In this document: positions 1 to 5,849 of the stretch, in pieces
Layout of the letters: each line of letters starts with the position of its first letter
Numbering within the stretch: the stretch's first letter is position 1
NCBI GenBank assembly: GCA_017424205.1
Contig: JAFPAS010000044.1
Location: forward strand, 1-6,835
Length of the DNA stretch: 6,835 bases
Direction of reading: 5' to 3'
Origin: Prevotella sp.
Lineage (GTDB): Bacteria; Bacteroidota; Bacteroidia; Bacteroidales; Bacteroidaceae
The notes under the pieces: model-generated
Told to the model about the DNA's origin: nothing
What the model saw: only the letters and a program-made list of their open reading frames with translations
Database searches by the model: none
Program-made: the position numbers and the translations under genes

Positions 1-1247
1 AGGCTCTGCTGCGCCTCACGCATCTCTATGCCTGAGAGATCGCCCAGCATGTATCTCTCGTGCGCAATATAGTGGTTCTCCTGTGCTGTGACAAGATTCT
101 CACGCTCAAGTGCCAGCAGACGAAGGTTATTTTTGTATGCCTGCCACAAATCGGCTAAGTCAGCACGTAGCGACTGTTCGAGCTGCATCTGTGCTAATTC
201 GGAGTTTTCGACATTTATACGTGCATTGCGGCGCTGCATATTTCGTTTTCCGTCGAAGAGTGTAATGCCCATAGTTACACCGAAGTTCGCACCCCAGTTG
301 TCTCTACTTTTCGCTGTACCAGAACCATAGTTGTTATGCGAGACGCTATATCCGCCATTAAGACGCACGTAAGGATAGTCGCGGCTCATCGTCGACTTAT
401 AGTCAAGTTCTGCCAGGCGGATATTCTGCGATGCCATAAGCATAGACGAGTTATTGCGCAGCATGGCATTGAGCAGTGTATCGAAGACCAGTGACTGGTC
501 GAGCACGATAGAGGTATCACGCACACGTATTCTGCTATCAATATCCTTCACCGCCATCATCTCGTATAGTTTTATGCGCGAAGTTGCGAGCAGCTCATGC
601 TGTTTCAGGCTCTGCGCGCTGTCGGCATTAAAGTCAACCTGAGCCTGCTGCAGGTCGAGTCGGGACGCACTACCGATGGTATAGCGCTCGAGCACAATGC
701 GCAGACGCTCCTTTGAAAGCTTCACAGCATTGCGCAGATTGCGCATTCTGATTCTCTGCTGTACAAAATTATAGTATTCTGCTGTCAGATTAGCTACATA
801 GTCTTCTATTGTTATGCGTGTCTGTGTTCTGCTTTGACGTTTCAGTTCCTGCAGGCGTCGGTAGTTTGTCTGTATCTTGAATCCGTCGAAGATGGTCCAT
901 TCGGCATTGATGCCAGCTGACAGACCATGATCGAGCGAGTTGCCAGTTTTCGTCACTATGCCATCCTGACGTGCCTTTGTATTGCTCCCGTAATAAGAAC
1001 CGTCGTAACCGGCATTGGCACTAATAGTAGGAAGATATCCGGCATTAGCGCGTGTAGCGTTATTGTCAGCCTGACGTTCTTCGTTTCTGACTATTCGCAA
1101 GTCGTAATTATTTTGTAGTCCCGCCTCAATAAACTGCGACAGCGAACCATCAATCACGCCCTCTGAATTATCTTGGGCGAACGAGACGTCTGGCAAGAGC
1201 ATCAGAGTCAGCAGTGCGATTATCGATATATGTCTCATTGGTGTCAT
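1..1247 (-). CDS. TolC-family outer-membrane efflux channel, 3'-truncated by the window edge
   Basis: This is the outer-membrane duct of the tripartite pump, expected to be a trimeric beta-barrel with a long periplasmic alpha-helical tunnel. The frame stays open from the ATG at 1247 to the left edge, giving 415 full codons plus a partial Leu; family members are usually about 440-480 residues, so only the C-terminal tail is missing. Residues 4-24 form a Sec signal peptide (Arg-His, then a hydrophobic stretch, then VSFA) with cleavage likely before Gln25. The internal duplication of the family is plain: ARANAGYLPTISANAGY and WTIFDGFK in the first half match SRDYPYVRLNGGY and ITLFDGKR in the second, and RYTIGSASRLDLQQAQ (188-203) matches RYMLGDLSGIEMREAQ (398-413). 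There is no lipobox Cys, so it is not acylated like OprM. The start overlaps the permease stop as ATGA; a second in-frame ATG at 1238 is equally plausible and leaves the signal peptide intact. Confidence 0.93.
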   Translation of the reverse strand, partial: MTPMRHISIIALLTLMLLPDVSFAQDNSEGVIDGSLSQFIEAGLQNNYDLRIVRNEERQADNNATRANAGYLPTISANAGYDGSYYGSNTKARQDGIVTKTGNSLDHGLSAGINAEWTIFDGFKIQTNYRRLQELKRQSRTQTRITIEDYVANLTAEYYNFVQQRIRMRNLRNAVKLSKERLRIVLERYTIGSASRLDLQQAQVDFNADSAQSLKQHELLATSRIKLYEMMAVKDIDSRIRVRDTSIVLDQSLVFDTLLNAMLRNNSSMLMASQNIRLAELDYKSTMSRDYPYVRLNGGYSVSHNNYGSGTAKSRDNWGANFGVTMGITLFDGKRNMQRRNARINVENSELAQMQLEQSLRADLADLWQAYKNNLRLLALERENLVTAQENHYIAHERYMLGDLSGIEMREAQQS

Positions 1248-4200
1248 TGATTTTGGCGTTTAATATTCTGGTTAGTAGAAACAAATGAGTATATGGCTGG
1301 CACAATAAACATTGTAAGAACCGTCGAGAAGAGCATTCCTCCTACAACTGCCGTGCCCATTGCTATTCGTCCGTTACATCCTTCGCCTGTAGCAAACATC
1401 AGCGGCAAGAGTCCAAGAACAGTAGAAACACTCGTCATAAGGATTGGGCGCAGACGTTGAACAGACGCCTCCTTTATAGCTGTCATCTTATCTTCGCCCG
1501 CCTGCTGTCGCTGATTAGCAAACTCAACAATCAGAATACCATTTTTAGCCACCAGTCCGATAAGCATTATGATACCTATCTGACTATAAATATTCATTGT
1601 CTGACCGCCGACTGACATGAAAATCAGCGCACCGCATACGGCAAGCGGCACCGTAAGCATGATGACAAACGGGTCTTTGAAACTCTCAAACTGCGCTGCA
1701 AGAATGAGGTAGATGAGTATGAGGGCAAGAGCAAAGGCAAACATCAGGCTGGAAGAACTCTCACGAAACTCCTTTGAATCGCCTGAGAGAGCTGTGCGGA
1801 ATGTGTCGTCGAGAGTTTCCTTTGCAATCTTATCCATTTCGTCGAGACCCTCTCCGATGGTTTTTCCCTCAGCCAGTCCTGCAGAGATAGTAGCCGATAC
1901 GAAGCGGTTATAGCGATAAAGCTTTGGCGGCGCAATGCTCTCTACAAGGTCGACAAGATTCTCCATCTGTATCATCTTGCCGTCATCTGAGCGCATATAT
2001 ATAGCCTTAAGGTTTGTCGGATCGTTACGCTGCTGGCGGTTAATCTCGCCAACGATTTCGTACTGTTTGCCATTCATATAGAGATATCCCATACGCTGAC
2101 CGCTCAATCCATACTGCAGAGTCTGCGCAATATCTCTTGTGCTTACACCCATCAAGTTAGCCTTTTCACGGTTTACGCTAAGTCTTACCTCTGGCTTAGA
2201 GAATTTCAGGTCGACATCTGCCATCTGGAATGTAGGATTGTCGTATACCTTCGCCATAAACTCTGGCAAGACTTTCTGAAGTTTCTCTATATTTGTGGCC
2301 TGGAGGACATACTGCACAGGCATTGAGCCACGTCTTCCGCCGAATGTACTCTGCTGCTGTACGAAGGCACGTGCATCGGTTTTCTGGCGCACAGCTTTCG
2401 ATAATTGCTCCGCCACATCCATCTGCGAGTAGTCTCTCTCCTTCATATCCTTCAGCGTAATCTGTATATTGCCCGAACCATCTGACACTCGTGCTGTTAT
2501 AAATGCGGCATCAGGCATAATAGAGTCAGCAAGCGCATTGATGCTCTCTGTGTAATCACGCATATACTCATAGGTCACACCTTCCGGTCCTGTGGTTCGT
2601 ATGGTGATGCTTGAGCGGTCTTCAAGCGGAGCCATCTCAGCAGGAATGCTTGTCCAAAGCCAGACGCTGGCAACAAGTGCCACTGCCATCGCAACAATAG
2701 CTATGACACGATGGCGCAGGAAAGCATTAAGTCCGCGAGAATAGATATGGTTAAGCCCCTGAAAAAAAGGTTCTGTTTTAGTGTAGAATATATTCTTCTT
2801 TTCGCGACGAACAAGCAGCTTCGTTGCAAGCATCGGCGTAAACGTGAGCGCAGCGAAGGATGATATAATAACCGATCCTGCCACTACAAAACTAAATTCG
2901 CGGAACAGGCGGCCTGTCTGTCCTTCCATAAAGACAATTGGCAGGAATACCGCTACGAGCGTCACTGTGGTCGATACGACAGCAAAGAAAATCTCCTTAG
3001 CTCCCTCTATACCGGCCTCAAAGGGTTTCATCCCTCGCTCTATGCGTATGTATATATTCTCCGTCATCACGATAGCATCATCAACTACCAGTCCGACGGA
3101 CAACACAATGGCAAGCATAGACAGCACATTGATAGAGAATCCGCACAGATACATCACAAAGAATGCACCGATGAGCGATACAGGAATTACGATACACGGA
3201 ATAAGTGTCACTCGCCAGTCGCGCAGGAATAGGAAGATGATGATAATTACAAGCAGGAATGCCTCGTATACCGTTGTCTTCACCTCATCAATAGAAGCTC
3301 TGATAAAGCGTGTATTATCAAAACCGTAATCAAAGTGCACATCCTCTGGCAGGTCCTTTTTCATTGTCTCCATGCGCTCATGCACGGCATCGGCAATGTC
3401 GATATGATTTGCACCAGGCTGTGGAACAACAACTACTCCGACCATCGGCACACCGTTCATCTTCATGTAGCTCTTAATATCGCGCGGAGAGAGTTCGGCA
3501 CGCCCGATGTCGCTGAACCTGACAAGACGCTTTCCGTCTTCCTTCACAACGAGATTATTGAACTCCTCAGTCGTGTGCATCTGACCCATGGTGCGTATGG
3601 TAAGTTCTGTGGTATTACCCTCTATGGAGCCAGATGGCAGTTCGACATTCTCTCTGTCAAGCGCACCCTTTACGTCCATAGGCGTCACACCATAGCCAGA
3701 CATCTTTACCGGGTCAAGCCATAGTCGCATGCAGTATTTCTTCTCACCCCAGATTGACACGCTTGACACATCAGGGATGGTCTGCAACTGCTCCTTTACT
3801 GTAAGGTCAGCTATCTCGCTAAGCTCAAGCAGCGAGCGCTTATCACTCTGTATTGCCACCATAAGTATTGGGCGTGCATCAGCATCTGCCTTCGAAACAG
3901 TAGGCGGGTCACAGTCGCGTGGGAGCCATCGCTGTGCTCTCGATACCTTATCGCGTACGTCATTAGCGGCCGTCTCAAGGTCTACAGAGAGTTCAAACTC
4001 TACGGTTATTCTGCTCTGTCCCTGCTGGCTGACACTGGTGAGGGAGCGTATGCCTGGTATGCCGTTGATATTCTGCTCGAGCGGTTCTGTTATCTGATTC
4101 TCTATAACATCAGCATTAGCTCCTGGATATGAGCACGTTACTGAAATTATAGGATTGTCAATAGACGGATACTCTCTGACGCCGAGCGTCATATATCCTA

Positions 4201-4279
4201 TCCCACCAAACAGCAAGATAATAAGCGTAAGCACCGTGGCAAGTACTGGGCGTCTTATAGACAGTTCGGATATATTCAT
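1244..4279 (-). CDS. RND efflux transporter permease, HAE1 (AcrB-like) family
   Basis: This is the inner-membrane proton/drug antiporter of the pump, expected to be a homotrimer with 12 membrane helices per subunit. At 1011 residues it is a little shorter than AcrB (1049) but complete. TM1 is at about 10-30, TM2-6 at about 337-490, TM7 at about 525-545 and TM8-12 at about 843-1000, with two large periplasmic loops (31-336 and 546-842) for the porter and docking domains. The start MNISELSIRRPVLATVL is the classic HAE1 N-terminus. The proton-relay residues of AcrB are all present: the TM4 Asp pair (D400, D401 in GLVVDDAIVMTEN), K912 in GLVAKNGILIVEF, and R942 and T949 in QRLRPILMTS. The start is supported by this N-terminal motif and by an in-frame TAA about 13 codons upstream. 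It follows the adaptor gene after a 200-base gap and overlaps the channel gene by 4 bases. Substrate range cannot be read from sequence; antibiotics, bile salts or dyes are guesses from the family. Confidence 0.97.
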   Translation of the reverse strand: MNISELSIRRPVLATVLTLIILLFGGIGYMTLGVREYPSIDNPIISVTCSYPGANADVIENQITEPLEQNINGIPGIRSLTSVSQQGQSRITVEFELSVDLETAANDVRDKVSRAQRWLPRDCDPPTVSKADADARPILMVAIQSDKRSLLELSEIADLTVKEQLQTIPDVSSVSIWGEKKYCMRLWLDPVKMSGYGVTPMDVKGALDRENVELPSGSIEGNTTELTIRTMGQMHTTEEFNNLVVKEDGKRLVRFSDIGRAELSPRDIKSYMKMNGVPMVGVVVVPQPGANHIDIADAVHERMETMKKDLPEDVHFDYGFDNTRFIRASIDEVKTTVYEAFLLVIIIIFLFLRDWRVTLIPCIVIPVSLIGAFFVMYLCGFSINVLSMLAIVLSVGLVVDDAIVMTENIYIRIERGMKPFEAGIEGAKEIFFAVVSTTVTLVAVFLPIVFMEGQTGRLFREFSFVVAGSVIISSFAALTFTPMLATKLLVRREKKNIFYTKTEPFFQGLNHIYSRGLNAFLRHRVIAIVAMAVALVASVWLWTSIPAEMAPLEDRSSITIRTTGPEGVTYEYMRDYTESINALADSIMPDAAFITARVSDGSGNIQITLKDMKERDYSQMDVAEQLSKAVRQKTDARAFVQQQSTFGGRRGSMPVQYVLQATNIEKLQKVLPEFMAKVYDNPTFQMADVDLKFSKPEVRLSVNREKANLMGVSTRDIAQTLQYGLSGQRMGYLYMNGKQYEIVGEINRQQRNDPTNLKAIYMRSDDGKMIQMENLVDLVESIAPPKLYRYNRFVSATISAGLAEGKTIGEGLDEMDKIAKETLDDTFRTALSGDSKEFRESSSSLMFAFALALILIYLILAAQFESFKDPFVIMLTVPLAVCGALIFMSVGGQTMNIYSQIGIIMLIGLVAKNGILIVEFANQRQQAGEDKMTAIKEASVQRLRPILMTSVSTVLGLLPLMFATGEGCNGRIAMGTAVVGGMLFSTVLTMFIVPAIYSFVSTNQNIKRQNQ

Positions 4280-4311
4280 GTCTTTCGTTGAATTGCTTCT
4301 TCTTTTAACAT
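4276..4311 (-). other. 11-codon mini-ORF overlapping the permease start
   Basis: ATG at 4311 opens an 11-codon frame (MLKEEAIQRKT) whose TGA overlaps the permease ATG as ATGA, the same junction seen between permease and channel. If translated it would deliver ribosomes to the permease start. It has no Shine-Dalgarno sequence, and a frame this short can arise by chance. It is listed as a possible leader, not as a gene with a known product. Confidence 0.15.
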
Positions 4312-4440
4312 TATTTGCTTATGCTCAGCAGAAAACAGGAAGTCCTTCTATACACTGATTAGGAATGAAGGAATAAAGACGAAAAGATAAAATGCTCTGT
4401 CATCTTCCTATTTCTTATTAACATGCGAAAATGGAGTTAT

Positions 4441-4461
4441 AAAAATCACAGTTTATTGTGA
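4441..4461 (-). terminator. Weak terminator- or attenuator-like hairpin after the adaptor gene
   Basis: On the minus strand, TCACA pairs with TGTGA across a 6-base loop and is followed directly by five T. It begins 18 bases after the adaptor stop codon. The layout is that of an intrinsic terminator but the stem is only 5 bp and mostly A-T, so at most partial termination is expected. It could lower permease and channel expression relative to the adaptor, or be chance. Confidence 0.25.
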
Positions 4462-4479
4462 GCATATTGACAGTATCTT

Positions 4480-5577
4480 TTATTTGTGTGCAGTATTATT
4501 CTTCACAACATTTACCACTACACCTTGTCCGTTTCGCAACTGCATCGTGCCGCTTATGATGACAGTATCGCCTACGCTTAATCCTCTAAGCACCTGCACT
4601 TGGGCATCAGTACGTAAGCCCTTGCTGATTTCTACAGCCTCAGCTTTTCCATTTCGGCATGGGAACACTTTATCAACACCCATCTCTGACACTATGGCCT
4701 CACTCGGAACAGCAATAGTACGATCATACTTTCGTGTTGTAAGATTAACATTTACATATCGTCCTGGCATAAGTTTGCGGTCACTATTGGCATACAGAGC
4801 ACGCACAGTATATGTTCTGGTATCTGTGTCAACATGTGAGTCTGAAGCATAAACAGAAGCATGGCGTGGCGTGAGGTCTCCTTCAGCCGTGAATGTCAGT
4901 TCTGTGCCTGGAGGCAGAGTGCCGGCATAACGCTCAGGTACACTAAACTCCACCTTCAGCGGTGCAATTTTTGTTAGTGTAGCTACCTCTGTCGCTGTTG
5001 TAGCATAAGCACCTGTACTCACCTTTCTGAGTCCGATAATACCAGAGAACGGAGCACGGAGTTCTGTCTGTGCTATCTGTGCCTTCACACCGTCTATCTC
5101 AGCTTTCAGCGCAGAGAGATTTGCTTCAGCTTCTTGAAATGCCTCTTTGCTGACAGCCTCTTTCTCCAGAAGCGCCTTTGCACGATACAGACGGTCCTGC
5201 ATCAGTTTGAGCTGCGCCTGTTTCTTGCGCAGTTCAGCCTGAAGCGGTGCATCGTTTATCTTTGCCAGCAGCTGACCCTGAGAAACATTAGCACCCTCTC
5301 TGAAATAGATATTTGTTATCTTGCCCGATGTTTCAAAGCTAAGGTTCACCTCTTCATCAGGAATCAGTGAGCCACTGACAAAAATACCGTCAGAAAGAGA
5401 CTGTTCGCTAAGCACTACTGCTCTAACATTAATTGTCTTGGATTGTTTTCCTTTGGCAGCAGACTTATCATCCTTTGCCATGTCTTTGTTCTCATGCGGA
5501 GCAAATGCGTTGTATGCCAATGCAGAGAGTATCACACCTATAACCGCAATAATGCCCCATTTAGTGTATTTATTCAT
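4480..5577 (-). CDS. RND efflux periplasmic adaptor subunit (membrane fusion protein, HlyD/AcrA-like)
   Basis: This 365-residue adaptor links permease and channel in the periplasm. Residues 7-26 are a hydrophobic N-terminal segment, followed by a Lys-rich linker (31-47). The two lipoyl half-motifs are at about 72-107 (DEEVNLSFETSGKI, REGANVSQGQLLAKI) and 172-205 (LRAPFSGIIGLRKVSTGAY). They flank a short alpha-helical hairpin at about 110-170. A beta-barrel domain follows at about 206-285 (ending LMPGRYVNVNLT), then a membrane-proximal domain to the C-terminus. In the hairpin, R132, L136 and S143 have the exact spacing of the RLS motif by which AcrA-type adaptors contact TolC-type channels. 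There is no lipobox Cys, and Pro27 right after the AFA at 24-26 would hinder signal peptidase I, so I infer an uncleaved membrane anchor. It is the first gene of the operon. The start has no clear Shine-Dalgarno sequence; the stretch before it is A/T-rich with a TAT repeat. Confidence 0.96.
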   Translation of the reverse strand: MNKYTKWGIIAVIGVILSALAYNAFAPHENKDMAKDDKSAAKGKQSKTINVRAVVLSEQSLSDGIFVSGSLIPDEEVNLSFETSGKITNIYFREGANVSQGQLLAKINDAPLQAELRKKQAQLKLMQDRLYRAKALLEKEAVSKEAFQEAEANLSALKAEIDGVKAQIAQTELRAPFSGIIGLRKVSTGAYATTATEVATLTKIAPLKVEFSVPERYAGTLPPGTELTFTAEGDLTPRHASVYASDSHVDTDTRTYTVRALYANSDRKLMPGRYVNVNLTTRKYDRTIAVPSEAIVSEMGVDKVFPCRNGKAEAVEISKGLRTDAQVQVLRGLSVGDTVIISGTMQLRNGQGVVVNVVKNNTAHK

Positions 5578-5583
5578 ATCTCG

Positions 5584-5595
5584 TATTATTATTAT
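5584..5595. repeat. TAT trinucleotide microsatellite before the adaptor start codon
   Basis: Four TAT units on the plus strand (ATA on the coding strand) end six bases before the adaptor ATG. They sit where a ribosome binding site would be and make that region unstructured and A/T-rich, which suits Bacteroidota translation initiation. The repeat is short. Confidence 0.4.
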
Positions 5596-5634
5596 CTTCT
5601 TAATAGTATAACGTCACATCTATCCTTTTATTTG

Positions 5635-5648
5635 ACGGACATAACCGT
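5635..5648. repeat. Short dyad next to the candidate -7 box
   Basis: ACGG and CCGT are inverted about a 6-base spacer, immediately downstream (minus strand) of the candidate -7 box and covering the place where transcription would start. A repressor bound there would block initiation, but 4-bp arms are short and the promoter itself is uncertain. Confidence 0.15.
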
Positions 5649-5649
5649 A

Positions 5650-5657
5650 CAAAGATT
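5650..5657 (-). promoter_or_regulatory. Possible Bacteroidota-type -7 box for the efflux operon
   Basis: On the minus strand the octamer AATCTTTG matches the Bacteroidota -7 consensus TAnnTTTG at all but the first fixed base. It lies about 72 bases before the adaptor start codon and downstream of the upstream gene's terminator, which is where the operon promoter should be. No TTTG -33 element is present at the expected 19-base spacing (AAGG is there instead), so the call is weak. Confidence 0.25.
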
Positions 5658-5719
5658 AACTTCAATGCATGTTTTTCCTTTCTTTTAACGTTTATTTTGT
5701 TTTATAGTTGACTCATAGG

Positions 5720-5741
5720 GCATTATTAAGAGACATAATGC
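5720..5741. repeat. Perfect 7-bp inverted repeat, possible operator
   Basis: GCATTAT and ATAATGC flank an 8-base spacer, 22 bases in all, lying between the upstream terminator and the adaptor gene. Size and symmetry would suit a dimeric regulator such as a TetR-type repressor of an RND operon, but no regulator gene is visible. A 7-bp dyad can occur by chance in a region this long. The spacer is long for a hairpin but an RNA structure is not excluded. Confidence 0.3.
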
Positions 5742-5784
5742 GAAGAAAGAGGGAAAAGGATATGCTGTGGAGAGAAAATATAAC

Positions 5785-5828
5785 AATAAGGCACCGAATG
5801 CATCACTTGCTGCACACGGTGCCTTATT
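5785..5828 (-). terminator. Intrinsic terminator of the TlpA-family gene
   Basis: A perfect 12-bp stem (AATAAGGCACCG pairing with CGGTGCCTTATT) begins 22 bases after the TAA stop of the TlpA-family gene. Its 20-base apical region can itself form a smaller helix (GTGCA with TGCAT). On the minus strand the stem is followed by the T-rich run GTTATATTTTC. Position and structure fit a rho-independent terminator that insulates the efflux operon from the upstream gene. Confidence 0.8.
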
Positions 5829-5849
5829 ATAATATGTATAAGTCTTTTC

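Noticed and set aside
88..1118. Plus-strand ORFs of 80, 62 and 63 codons at the left end
   Set aside because: They are antisense to the TolC-family gene, which explains this whole stretch in a single open minus-strand frame.
1744..1935. 63-codon minus-strand ORF
   Set aside because: It overlaps the permease in another frame of the same strand; the permease frame is conserved through this region.
2844..3329. 161-codon plus-strand ORF inside the permease gene
   Set aside because: It lies antisense to a strongly conserved HAE1 permease, shows no recognisable domain and is Ser/Thr/Ile-rich as expected of a reverse-frame shadow.
3335..4097. Two plus-strand ORFs of 129 and 122 codons
   Set aside because: They are antisense to the N-terminal third of the permease, with no family resemblance.
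4382..4389. TATCTTTT on the minus strand as an internal promoter
   Set aside because: It is one base off the -7 consensus but has no -33 TTTG partner, so it is not listed as a feature; mentioned only as a possibility in the gap finding.
4359..4424. 21-codon minus-strand mini-ORF (starting MLIRNRKMTEH) in the adaptor-permease gap
   Set aside because: It is short, lacks a usable ribosome binding site at proper spacing and resembles nothing known; chance is likeliest.
4484..5688. Several plus-strand ORFs of 78-122 codons over the adaptor and its upstream region
   Set aside because: They mirror the adaptor coding frame or A/T-rich intergenic sequence and have no domain signal.
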